Assembly: GCF_019649055.1 (NCBI RefSeq)
Contig: NW_026570255.1
Span: 1 to 64,000 of the forward strand
Direction: 5' to 3'
Source of the DNA: Paramacrobiotus metropolitanus
Lineage: Eukaryota; Tardigrada; Eutardigrada; Parachela; Macrobiotidae
Length of the DNA: 64,000 nt
Part shown: positions 31,620 through 43,556 of the stretch, piece by piece
Layout of the letters: the number at the start of each line of letters is the position of its first letter
How positions within the stretch are numbered: the stretch's first letter is position 1
Position numbers and translations under genes: made by a program
The notes under the pieces: model-generated
Told to the model about the DNA's origin: nothing
The model's database searches: none
Seen by the model: the letters and a program-made list of their open reading frames with translations, nothing else

Positions 31620-34150
31620 TCCAACTCTTTATTGGCGTTGGTAAAATCGCAATATACGGTGATAAAACCCTAACATACGCTGTAACAACACCGCCAATGT
31701 CGCGAAATTCAGCTATGCAGAACAAAATGCGGAAAGACCGGCTGACGAAGATCTCCAACATAATCTCCGGCGGATGGGAATTGTTGGACGAGCTCTCCCA
31801 GTCGTACATTCACCAACACCAGTGAGACAGGAAGCCGCAGATGCGGCCATATTAAAAATCAATATTTTGGCAGCCCAGGTAAAGCAAGCCGAGGATATCT
31901 TTTCCAATCCCATCACCCGGACTCGGCGTCGAACTTGAATTCGCAAAAGACGAGAGAGACCAATAGGAAGTCGATCTGGAACAGGTCGGAGACCAATACC
32001 GACAAGCGGAAGGGGTAATGACCGGCTGCAACACAGCAACCGATCTGTACAAGCTACCCGGCCTCAACAGCCGGACCAGCACAGCCGAAAATATTGGACA
32101 CTAGCGACTGACCTAAGTCTCCGGCTACCGAGGCCCGAATAAACAACGCCATACCGGTCCTGGGGACTCTTCCAGCTCATATGCCGCCCGAGACAATCAG
32201 ACTAACGGGTGAGCAAACTCATCACGGAAATTCGAGCGCGTCGAAACTTCAGCGATTCCAACAGCCAACTGGGATTATGAAATTGCTTACGAGCCCTTCA
32301 CGGTTTTTTTTACAGCGAAAGGGGCGCAAACGAGTGGAAACTCCGCTTAAGTCAGACACGTTTGCCGCTTAAATTTCAGAAAAGTGTTCTCCGATTACGC
32401 CGCCTTAGATTCTTCAGTATACGTTCCTTGGCTAATGAAATATCGCACCGCACTACCTACATTGACCCCGTCGGTCATTACAGTGAATACGTAACTACTG
32501 TACATATAGAAATATAGAATTATATAAATATGAAATGTAGAATTATATAATATATATATATAATATTATATATAGAATTATATATAAATCTTGTATCTCT
32601 ATATACAGAACTGTACTTTTTAAACAAAATAAAACAAGAGCATAAAATAAAGAATTCATAAGTTAATTACAAAATCAATTTCTGTATTGCGTTTTTCCAT
32701 TAACTATAAAATGATATTTTAAATTTATTTTGAATAAACGCAGATTTATTTTAAATTTACTTTAGCCAAAGCCGCGCGTCGCCAGAGCTCATAGCGCGAG
32801 ATGCTCTTATTTTGAATAAACGCAGATTTATTTCAAATTTACTTTAGCCAAAGCCGCGCGTCGCCAAAACTCATAGCGCGAGATGCTCTCGCCCGTAGCC
32901 AATTCGTTCAATTTATGTTTTCCATATTTAATTTACTTCTGCGACAAGACGGAAAAAAATAGAATAAGATTGGAATGTAAACATTAGAATGTAAGAGAAT
33001 GGAATAATGAAGCATTATGTCTGTTTCTACGTCATAGCGCAGTTCTATCTCAACGGTCATGTTTTCAAGAAGTATAGGTGCGTAAAAAATGCTCCGAATG
33101 CACCGACCACCGCTAGATAAATAAAACAGAAGCAGATGCACTGCCAGCCGCGAGTCCGTGATTGAATTTTTTTCCGGAATTTAATTCTGAATTACGCCGC
33201 TTAGCAAATTCCGATTTATTATTCCGGAAAAAATCATTTACATTAGGTAGTAGCATATCTGGTCTCGTACAACTTGACAGTGTATTATTTACTGATAAAC
33301 TTTAAATTTGCAAAGGCTTCTTGTTGTAACAAAACTTGCAGAATGGGCATTAATCACGATGAAGGAAAATCAGTAAAGCAGCGTACATGGTAACATGCTG
33401 ATAGCATACTGAATAGAGAAACATAGACTTACTAGTACATACTTCTACCGCATTCTGTATTCCTACCGCCAGTTATCCCCAGCACACAGATCTGATCATC
33501 TGCTGTATTATCGATCTCCCAGTCCATAGTCGCGGACCCGCGGTAAATATAGGAATGTAGGCTGGTAACTAAACCTACTCCCTCGTTAAGCAGTTTTGAC
33601 TTATGATACGGTATACAGCGAAGTGGCGCATTTAGTGGATCGTAAGGGAAAGTACTGGTTGGAACACGTTCATAATTTCTATATTGAACTGTGTAATTAT
33701 TTTTCAGGTAATCTGTCTTTGAAATTTTACAAAAGAAGCACTTTTTATAAAAATTAGATTTTATTTTGGATTTTACAAAAGAAGCATCCTTTCTTACTTA
33801 TTTTAAATTTAAATCCAGTAGTAAAATAACTTGTACATAAAACAGCATTACGAAAGTTATTAGAGAATGCCGAAATGGTTATAACGGCAAATAAGCTATG
33901 CTACCGTAATTCCAGTTCAGTGTTCAGCATGCACGCTGAAGGCATGGTGCAAGAGAACGGTTGTTGCACGTTGTGACATGTTAGAATAACTGTGTTGCAG
34001 TTGCTGCGCCATTAGATATCGATCGAATTTTATCGTACACTCAACCGCATCCCTTCTTCCTTTGCTTTCGCGTTGGGCCGTGCAGAGATGGGGAGTGTTA
34101 TGATTGCTCATTTACTTATTGTCCTCAGACATCCAGTATAAACAATAGCT
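31620..34150. other. intergenic, AT-rich, with local repeats
   Basis: No gene recognised. It contains a TA-rich microsatellite-like stretch at 32.50-32.60 kb and an 81-bp direct duplication at 32.73-32.89 kb. A minus-strand frame at 31.81-31.58 kb has PPEIMLEIF, vaguely F-box-like, but no other support. Confidence 0.5.
32728..32890. repeat. 81-bp direct duplication
   Basis: Two adjacent copies containing AAACGCAGATTTATTT and TTTAGCCAAAGCCGCGCGTC differ at only a few bases. The GC-rich core stands out from its AT-rich surroundings. Confidence 0.8.
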
Positions 34151-34152
34151 AG

Positions 34153-34869
34153 ACTCGAAAGGCACTTTAAATGCGTTCTGTACGATACAGAGCCGGAAGT
34201 TCTGTAATTTTCGATCACACCCCCCTACCTCTGATTGGACGGCCGAGTTAAAGTGTTCTGTATCTAAAAGGAACTCTCCTGCTCCGTTACGATACAGAAC
34301 TCGCATTTTTCACCACAAGTGCAGGTCGATCTCACCAAGTGTATGCAATAACAAAATATTTTCCCTTGCTAGTTGCTACTTGCTACCCTTGAACCCGAAC
34401 ATCTTTTTAGTGGTTTTCTGGTTTTTACCTGGTTTCTAATTGTCTTTGTCTAACTTTCTTTAAATCACTAACGCCTGGCCCAACGCGTTCCGCGCTCTAG
34501 GCAACCACAGTCTTCGGATGATACAAGTTCGGCCTTTAAACATACAAGTCTATCAGTCTATGAGTGATACTTCTAGCGCTGATTGTTCCAGTTTTGACAT
34601 CACTGGATCCGCAATAAAACGTTACACTAGCTAAAATTAAAATAAACAACGCCTATATCGACCATCTATTTGTGAATAATCATTTTGTGATGTGAGTGCG
34701 AAACTCGCTGTACGCTGAAAGTTTCGACCACATAACTGGAAAATTTTGAGTTGTGGTCTCGTTGCTCTGTAACGCTCTGTAAGATTAAGCGCTGTGCCAT
34801 TGGTAGATTCACTTTTACAGAACTCCCGGCTCTGTATCTTACAGAACGCATTTAAAGTGCGTTTCGAGT
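34153..34869. mobile_element. 717-bp MITE-like element with 52-bp inverted ends
   Basis: The terminal inverted repeats 34153-34204 and 34818-34869 match at 49 of 52 positions (ACTCGAAA, then GCACTTTAAATGCGTTCTGT). The interior has further short GTTCTGTA/TACAGAAC motifs in both orientations. The two frames on its strands are not protein-like, so it is non-autonomous. No clear target duplication could be fixed. Confidence 0.8.
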
Positions 34870-35084
34870 AGTACTAATATTAGTATCACCCATCCCAATA
34901 ATTTTCTATTTATTCGAGATCGTCGTAATGGTTGGACGCACTTTGACCAGAACCGTTTTTATTATTTCCTTTTGAGGGAGCAGTTGAACGAGTCATTCAA
35001 TCACTGATTCCGTATTAAGATCTGATGTGTATGTTAGGCAACAGTCCGTACAGAAGTAGTAAAATCTCTAGATAAGTCTGCGCC

Positions 35085-38000
35085 ATGACTTCCTCGCCTT
35101 ATCCTGCTCTGGCACCGAATTTCACGCCAACACCGCTTCTTTGCCGCGATGAAAAATATAATGGTTTTTTAGTAGATATAATTAGCGACACAGGAATTCT
35201 AATCCGAGGACATGTGTGTGACATGAAGGCCGGACATTTGTCCGTCAAGACCAACTTCTGGGACGAGACCGGTTTATGGATCCCGTTTAACCGTTTGATT
35301 GTGCGATCACATGGATACCTTTGGAACGCAACTTTAAGCCTTTTCGCCTGGATGACCCAACGCCCCAGCGAAGCACTTATCAGTCTGGGCGCCAATCATC
35401 CAGCCGTATGGCTACCGGCTCGCGAGGTAAAAATGCACTTCTTTGAAGGTAGCGTTAACCGTTCGTGGTGGTTGCGACATGTTCGAGTAAGCGTCGATGA
35501 AGTGATGCAAGCCGAATATCTCATCGGGGAGGACATACGCTCTCTCGTGCAGCAACGCTACCGCTACCGCGGATTTCGGAGCCCCAACGTCACTCACCAA
35601 ACGTTTCGCAAGACTGCCATCCGGCTTGCACCCCTGGTGGCCCTAACGCTGCAGAAATGCCTTCGTTGTCGAGATTTCCACGCATACTGGCTAACTTATA
35701 CGGGAACTCTCGTCACAACCATAATCAACGACAAAATGCACCTCCTCAGCCGCGGTCCATTGAGTATGTGTTCACAGCGGCAAATTAACGTATTTATTCG
35801 CGCTGACGCCTTCGAAAGGGTTAACTGGGCTAAATCGTTTTTTCCCACGCTGACGAGCAGACTGCAATCAATTCTATCAAGGTCGTTTTTCAGAACAGGT
35901 GAGTAGTGTTAAAGTAAGCCACCATTTCGCAAAATTCTACAAGAAATTATTGTCCAAAAATCAATATAAATTAGTTTGCGCTTTTTATTTAACGTTTACT
36001 TAATACAATTTGAAGAAAGAAACGGCAAAGCCGTAAAGTAGAATTTTTGTGAGGCCCAACTAAAAAAACGCATTCTGCGAATGTAGGTACAGTACTTAGG
36101 TCTGGATTACACCTATGGCACACTTCGTACCACTCTATAAAATCGGCCCCTTTTTTTGTTGATTATATTCCACGTATTCTTATGTATCCCACACGTATTC
36201 TGTCTGTATTCACGTTATGTTTTCCATTATTTTGCTTTTGCAAGTACTTCTGACTACGTTTCCACTGCTGTATAATACCGTATTCCCACGTATTCTACCC
36301 GTATGCTGTCCGTGTTGACAATGTATCCTTAGGTTTCTTAGGTTTTTAACTTTTATCTAGAACAACAGGGAATACGTGGTGAATACTGACTGAATATGTG
36401 GGAATGCGCTAATATGCTGGAAGTAGACAGCAGTCACAGATGTTAGATAAGCCCGTTAGGGAATACTTTAGGGATGCAGCAGAATACAGGTAGAATAAGT
36501 GGGAATACGGGCACACTCCACAGATATATTAATCTCGCCACTATGATCAAGATACTCGTACCTCTACTCTTTAGCTGTATTCCCACGTATTCCATCTGTA
36601 TTCTGCCTGAAGTCCTACTGTATTCGCGAGGGATTTCCATTATATAGCTAATTTAAATATGACTGCTGTCTTCTTTAGTGTGTCCCCGTATTCTCCCGTA
36701 TTTTGCCTGTATTCCCCATGCATTCTTTGGTTTCCGAACAAGAAAACTTAAAATTTGCCTTGAATTTGGGCAGAATACAGGTGGAATACGTAGGAATACG
36801 GCAGCCCACTTAGCGAATACAGATATCATACGGTCGGCACAGGGAGGAATACGAGGCGAATACAGCACGAATACAGGGAGAATACGTAGGAATACGGCAG
36901 CCACTTAGCGAATACAGAAATCATACGGTCGGCACAGGGAGGAATACGGGGCGTTTACAGCAAGAATACAGGGGGAATACGTAGGAATACGTAGACTACT
37001 GTAAAGAAATGATATGGCCGGTTTTACGGAGTGGTACGAAACGTGCCATATCTACTGGATTCAGCTCTGCTATTAATAATTTGCGTACTAAATCAGAAAA
37101 TAAACCGTGTGAAATGCTTTAGTAATTGAAACTGTTGAAAACGAACGGAATGCCAACACCTTCGACGGCAGTTATAACCGCCTGTACGTTTCAACATTTA
37201 CTGGGTTTACTTGCCTAAAACTTGAAAATATACCTAGGATGCTGTAAATCGTAGCAACGAACGCAAGGCCTGGCTATCACAGTGAAAATTTAATTGAGTT
37301 GAACCGGCAGTTCCACTGAGAATTTTGCGAACTTAGATTGTCATGAGACAGCGATGCTGACGATCGACGACACGCCTCTCAAGATACAACTTCTCATCTT
37401 TTCTTATCTCGATTTCTACGACCGCACGTTGTTGCAAAGGTAAACATTTTTTCGCCAAAGTTATAATTGTTTTTCCTGCAAAGTTCGGGTTTTAACGTTT
37501 ACAGGGTTTCAAAAAACTGGAAGATGTCCATATGGTCGGCAGTCGTGCGCCGGGATACAATCATACCGCATCGCTATTATCGGCGCGAGTCAGCCCATGA
37601 TTTAGCATATCGCATTCAGTTATCCATGACACGGAATACCACAGTCGCATATCTAACGGGACACTGGCGGGATGTCGTCGGTCCTTTAGCGCTAATACTT
37701 TCTTACATGTCCATTGGATTACACTGGCTGGTTATTGCTGACAACGCCACCGTCTGCGCCAGGGAATTATGCCCTCTTAACGGCAGGTTACTAATACAGC
37801 ATTTGCAGCAAATCTGCCGTCGAATTGCTTTGAAACGATGCGGTTTCCATCTTGTGCCTGGCGTATTTAACTTCACCTATTCGTTTGCCTCTGAGTGCCC
37901 AAACGACTTGCAGATCGCATTATTTAATCACCTTAACGAGCTGATCGAGCCAGTAAAAACAAGGGCGTATATTGAAATACTGTCCCAAATCGCGATTTTG

Positions 38001-38452
38001 CACCCCATGACCAAGAAGCCATGGTTGCGGAAGAGCAAGTACCGGAAGACCCTTTGTTCCTGTTTCATCCAGTAGGTGTTATAACTGCAGGAACAAGTGA
38101 ATTAGTTGTGTTCTTCATCTCTTCATTTCTCCCACTTATTCACTTACCAGAAAAGAAAGGTTTCTAATATGCGGTGAACTTGTAAGAAATCACAAATCGT
38201 AAATTGCACCCTTTTTTCAAAGCAAGGCATCCGTACTCTATAAATTTCTTTTTTATTTTTCCAAGTATCTTATTTCATTGGTTCTTCAATGTTGTCTATT
38301 TCAGGTGGAGAGTACCGCCACCACAAAGTATCAAAACTTTAACTGCAGATTCCCTGGAAAAACTTCCGCGGAGAAATTTAGTGCTTCAAAGTTTATTACG
38401 GTGGACAGAGTCGCAGAGAAGACCGGAGCTCAGCTGGAATGCTAAGCTATGA
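35085..38452 (+). CDS. divergent F-box protein, four-exon gene
   Basis: Exons 35085-35898, 37352-37439, 37505-38071 and 38305-38452 join in frame at GT-AG sites to give 538 aa. Start is an ATG in CGCCATGA context. The N-terminal part (about residues 1-270) resembles the family N-terminal domain in layout (NGFLVDIISDTGILIRGHV; NHPAVWLPAREV) but is highly diverged. The F-box is split over exons 2 and 3: TPLKIQLLIFSYLDFYDRT then LLQRVSKNWKMSIW. The C-terminal region has no recognised domain, and the last exon (SLEKLPRRNLVLQSLLRW) resembles the end of other members. Intron 1 (1.45 kb) houses a foldback element. Likely an SCF-type ubiquitin-ligase adaptor; substrate unknown. Splicing is predicted, not shown; the alternative is a separate gene starting at the ATG at 37353. 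Confidence 0.7.
36102..37061. mobile_element. foldback element inside intron 1
   Basis: Outer inverted ends of about 35 bp (TATGGCACACTTCGTACCAC at 36113, and its near complement ending at about 37050) enclose arms made of GTATTC/GAATAC words in opposite orientation (36.17-36.64 and 36.77-36.99 kb). CTGGATT flanks the element at 36102-36108 and 37055-37061, a 7-bp candidate target duplication. No coding capacity. It expands intron 1 of the F-box gene without touching the exons. Confidence 0.7.
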
Positions 38453-39970
38453 AGACATGAGATAAGCCAACAATACAGGAATCCGCGATTAAAGAAAACG
38501 AAGCCGAGTTTTTTAAAACTGAACTGGCAATGTGTTAACCAAGTTAAACAGCTTGGTCCAATTTAAGAAAAGTAATAAATCAATCTTTTTATGAAATAAT
38601 ACTACAAAAACATAATTTGAAGGATAGTACTCTTATATGCGCTGGGACAGTTAGCGCACAAGTTAACACCTTTCTCACCTTATGGAAGATGGATGTACAG
38701 TATATCTGTAAGTTCGGAAATCTTCAGTAATCGGACTCTTCGTACGTAGTACATATATTTTGAACAGCCGGTCACCGGCGCCGGCTGCCGATTCCTTTGG
38801 TCAAAGTTTTTCGGCTGAGACTTGTAGCCGGCAAGAAAGTTAACATGTTCACGGTTCACGGTGAGAGCATATGTATTTGACGGGCGGAAATGCTCACAAA
38901 ATTTAATGAATCGTGCAGTCTATATGCAGATTTTTTCTGCAAAGTTGCAAATATTATTATTTCAGAAAATATTGTAAAATGAATTTCCGTTGTAGAAATT
39001 GCGCTTTCGGGGAAAGAATAATTCCTTTATCTCTTTCGCGCACGACACAACAGCCAGGACGTCAACTACTCTCTCCTCTCTCTCCGAGAAAACTACATAA
39101 TCTGAGTGCCAAAATTTGGCTGATAACTATTCGTGCGCGCAGCATCCGGTTCAAGATATTGTGAATTAAAGCAGAAAAAACTGTGTTTAAAATCAGTTCT
39201 ATTCTTAACTAGAACCAAATACAAAAATTAAAAATCCTCTTTAAAAGTTTGGGAAAGTACACGAACAGGTTTTATTCAGAATCATCTCCGTACACACTTA
39301 TTACCTGCAGTAATCACAAGAAGAAAAATCAAAATTTAATCTGCTGAACATGACTGATCGTTCAACTTTTTTAATTCAATATACTCGTATTAAACTATTT
39401 GAGCACGCGAATGTCGCGCGTACGGGCGATTTTGAGACCAATATGTAGATTACTATTCTGGTTGCAAAATAACTTTATGATTTTTAGCACGGTGCAGGTA
39501 ACCCGTAAGTCAGGTGTGTTCCACATATCCAGCATGAGAATTTAATACACGCCAAAGAGGCCATTACTCCTAATCGTAACTTCGGAAAACGTTTCCACAA
39601 ACTGACACAAAGTACTAGTTTCTTTCATAATTTTCTGTAACCAATTTCCAGTGTAGCGCGAAACGAAAGTATATAGAACACGCTGTACTGTGATCATTGT
39701 GATGAGTGAGATCTCTGTAACTACAAATGTCAGAATTCATCGGTCATTCGAAGTAAAAACAACGAACACCCCTTTATTGCGTTGTACACTAGAGAACGTT
39801 AGCATTGCGCACTCTTCCGCGGTGCACACCGTATTTAGAAGCAGCGATGCTCACGTACTAAGACAATGCGGAAATCGGATACCGCTAACATTTTCCGGAT
39901 ACCGATTTCCGCATACCGATTTCCGCTAACACTTTCCGGATACCGATCCGATACCGATTAGTAGCGCTGT
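38453..39970. other. intergenic, nothing firm
   Basis: AT-rich with a short GC palindrome (CCGGTCACCGGCGCCGGCTG) at about 38768. At 39.87-39.96 kb GGATACCGATTTCCG-type words repeat about five times just before the 32-bp repeat foldback. No gene is recognised. Confidence 0.5.
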
Positions 39971-39974
39971 CACT

Positions 39975-40550
39975 CTATATTTCGTATTCGGTCGGCTCTG
40001 CCGGAGTGTAATTTCGTGTCCGGTCGATTTTGCAGGAGTGTACTTTCGTGTCCGGTCGTTTCTGCCGGAGTGTAATTTCGTATTCGGTCGCTTCTGCCGG
40101 AGTGTACTTTCGTGTCCGGTCGTTTTTGCTGGAGTGAAATTTCGTATTCTGTCGCTTATGCCGGGGTGTACTTTCGTGTCCGGTCGTTTTTACTGGAGTG
40201 AAATTTCGTATTCTGTCGATTATGCCGGAGTGTGATTTCGTGTCCGGTCGTTTCTGGCGGAGTGAAATTTCGTATTCTGTCTACTGTATACCCCGGCAGA
40301 AGCGACCGAATACGAAATTACACTCCGGCAGAAACGACCGGACACGAAAGTACACTAGGGCAGAAACGACCGGATACGAAATTACTCTCCGGCAGAAACG
40401 ACCGGATACGAAATCACTCTCCGAAACGACCGGGTACAAAATTACTCTCCGGCAGAAACGACCGGATACGAATTTACATTCCAGCAACAATGACCGGACA
40501 CGGATTCACTCTCCGCCAGGAACGACCGGATACGAAATTACACTCATTCG
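39975..40550. mobile_element. foldback of 32-bp tandem repeats in inverted arms
   Basis: The left arm has about nine units of exactly 32 bp, starting at CGGTCG at 39989, 40021, 40053, 40085, 40117 and so on. The core is TGCCGGAGTGTAATTTCGTG or a variant. From about 40300 the same unit runs in reverse orientation (GGCAGAAACGACCGGATACG) for about eight units. The arms meet near 40280-40300. CACTC at both outer edges is a weak target-duplication candidate. A GACCGG-rich tail continues to 40.69 kb. It carries no gene. Confidence 0.8.
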
Positions 40551-40699
40551 TTTTGTTTGCGACTGAAAGAGCGAAAAAAACTGGTAGTGCAAAATTTACG
40601 GCGGTCGTTTTGGCGGCCCCCGGTCGGTTCGGACGGTTTGGAGGCTGAAACGACCGGCGGTCGTCTCAGACGACCGGTCGTTTGGGACGGTTACACACG

Positions 40700-42368
40700 T
40701 GACTTGCATTTCTGGTCATACATTTCGTCCTTAATTTTTATCAAAGTTTTAATGTCGTCATTCATCCACGGCGGAGATGCACGTTTCATACCCGGGTGCG
40801 CACAGGGAAACATCTGTCAACCACTGCTGAGGCATCGTTTACAAAATGCTCCGCAACTGCATTTATATCACTCTCTTCATCACACTTGTAACGCCGCGCG
40901 TTCTCTGTGCACGTGTACTTGTATACATACAGTACATGTGCGGAATATACCGGAATCGGATCGATCGATTATCGCATCGATTACGTCTTCAAGGGCGCTA
41001 TCCCACATATCCGATTATCCGCATGTATATTCCCTTATCTAATCAGGCCGAAGTGCCGATGTGAGAACTGTGTCATTAAGCGTCACTTAGCGTGCATGTT
41101 GTATATGTACTCTGTACATGAGTTACTACCGTCTTAATGGAAACTGGGTGTGTTAGTGCAAGTGTTGGCATTTTATGACTTTCCATTTTATCCTGTGTGT
41201 AGAATCGTGGATTTTCTCTTATAAGTCTAATGCTTTTCTCAGTTGTGAAGTCAGTAGCGTTTTCTCAAGTTTTGCTTTGGATGGGAGTTTAACATAATCG
41301 AATCTTTCTTGTTGTTGTGTTGTTAGTAAAGCTTACAAAAACCCCGTTGTCACCGGCGTATCTATGTGTACACGTTACACTGCAGATAGAATAGTTACAC
41401 AGAGTAATTATCGATCCATCTTTATTCTCTCATTTCCCTGCATGGAAAAACGTTATCGCGCAGTCAGCAATTACACACAGTATCCATCATGTGTAAAGAC
41501 TTACACGCTGATCATTTCGTTTTACGACTTCACTGATTTCATCCAAGAATTTGCTATCCTCCGTATAGGATTGATGTTACGCGAGCAAAGAAACTTATCG
41601 TCGGGTGGACTATGGAAATGCGGCTAAACGTCTTCTTGATAAAATTCTAGCCGTTAATCCTAAAATTCTCGAAGCCAGTTCTGTATGTTCTTTCAAATTT
41701 GTACTCAGATCTGTTAATCTGTCCCAAATGTTTTTGTTAGCAGAAAATTGTTTTTGTTGGACCAGACCTGAAGTCCCTTCGGGGTTGTCTGCTCTTGTGC
41801 CGTAGTAATAATAATAATACATACAGGTTGACATACTTGCATCCGTTAATTATGCAAAGGCATACGCAAAGGATAGGGCCCGCTACGGCCAAGACTCCAA
41901 CTCTGACTCGTCCACTCTACTCAAAGTCTGACTCTGATTCTGAAGGTTTCTTAGTTTCTTAATAGATTTCTTAGGTTTCTTAGGTTATTCTTAGGTTTTT
42001 GAATTTGAATTTATTGTCTTATGCATCGGGACACGGTCCCCTCAAAGCATTTGACACTCGAGACAAAAGGAACAAAAGTAAAATTTATCAAAAAGAAAAA
42101 GTTTTCACATTTGTTAAAGGTCACTACACGTTTACGTGTTAGATGCTCATATTTCGGCAAATAAAAACATGCAAAAACAAAGTGGAAGCAGTCGTCAAAG
42201 TCGTTCGTTGTCAGTACAAATATTATACAATTTAAAATTTAGTACAACAGGTCGGTATCGCAGTTTTCATGGTCCGCTGCAGCTTACTCCACTGCAGTTT
42301 ACTCCAGGTCACTCTGTCGATGGCACTATGCACACTGAGCTGGGAAGCAGAGGATGGGCATTCAGCTG
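40700..42368. other. intergenic, nothing firm
   Basis: Short open frames only, none with recognisable composition. A reversed CCTAAGAAA-type run (TTTCTTAGG units) is at 41.94-42.00 kb. Confidence 0.5.
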
Positions 42369-42873
42369 CTAGATGAAAGATCGGGCGTCTTTAGTGGACA
42401 TCGAAGGGAATTGCCCGCCCAGAGCCACACTCCACGCGTTAAATTCGTTTGATTCGACGCTATCCAGTCGCGCAACGTCGTCGTCGGGCGCCCAAACATG
42501 CTGCATGGGCAGGATGTCCGTGAGCGTCAGACCAGTACCCGGACGCTTGTAACGCACAACGGCCGCTCCATAATCCGCGAGATTTGTACCGCGGCCCATA
42601 ACGCTCATTTCGCCATCCAGCCAAATCCGCGGACCAAACTGCGTTTCCGGCACCAAAATCTTTACCGGGACGCCGGACAGGTACCGATCTGTTCGGTGGA
42701 AAGAAGACCGTCCGACGTAAACGGGCCAGGCATCTCGGGAGAAGGCGCATATTCCCGTCGCCGGTTAGGTTCCAAGAAATCGACGACGAGGCCATCGTAC
42801 TTTTCACGCCCACGACACGCCCGTAGCGCACCCGTTGATCGCTGCCGCGCACGCGTACATCGAATGCACTCAT
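42369..42873 (-). pseudogene. F-box family N-terminal fragment H
   Basis: From an ATG at 42873 the minus strand reads FDVRVRGSDQRVRYGRVV, then changes frame (DGLVVDFLEPNRRREYAP), then changes again (VKILVPETQFGPRIWLDGEM). It enters the linker domain (GGQFPSMSTKDARSFI) and stops at 42369. F-box and everything after it are absent. At least two frameshifts and the truncation make it a pseudogene. It is arranged head-to-head with the plus-strand copy at 43.56 kb. Confidence 0.75.
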
Positions 42874-43556
42874 TCTGCTGTGCGCCGGGGATAGCGTTTG
42901 ACAATGAAATTGGAAACGTCGATTCTGTGCCGTAAAGACTGACACCACCGTGTATCGACCTGAACACTATTATTCGCAACCTGAGATATACAGAATAGAT
43001 GCACTGCACAATAATTCGTTAGCAAACAACGAGTGCTATATTTGTACCAGCAAACTGCCAAGCTTCTGCTGTAAAGGCAATGCGCAAGTAAAAATATGCA
43101 GCGGAAACAACGGCACTGAGTACGTGGTGGCGAGTTACGTTCTTTAAATACGCCGAAGAACGGTGTACGTCATACAATGACTCAATAGGTCTGCTCCCAT
43201 TTGAAGCCGTCCTTCGTACGAACAGTTTTTATTGATTACTGCAGATTATTGCGCCTGTGTATGTTGTTCTACCGAGAAGTAAAAGGACTTCAGCAGTTGC
43301 TGGCGGCCTCTCGTATTTTTAGTTTTCTAGGAATACACCTGGACAATCATGCTAGCAATTCAGAGCCGGTAAAAATTTTAAGCGTCAACCGAATTTTGTT
43401 GTTCGTACGGTAGAGCCCACAAGTGTACTAGTTGTGCTTCTGATGCGAGCTTTACACGGAAGAATTTGAGAGCGCTCTTTGCTCCGATTAATCGGACCAC
43501 GACAGCAGAACTCCGTTGCCTATTTCGCAACCACATCTACACACAACCGCGGTAGA

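Noticed and set aside
31576-31809. Minus-strand frame with PPEIMLEIF as another F-box gene
   Set aside because: The motif is short, the rest shows no family similarity and the frame is brief.
34112-34306. Small ORF in the MITE as a transposase remnant
   Set aside because: It overlaps the terminal inverted repeat and has no transposase-like composition.
39975-40550. Regular 32-bp repeats resembling a CRISPR array
   Set aside because: Units are contiguous without unique spacers, flip orientation halfway, and the DNA is eukaryotic.
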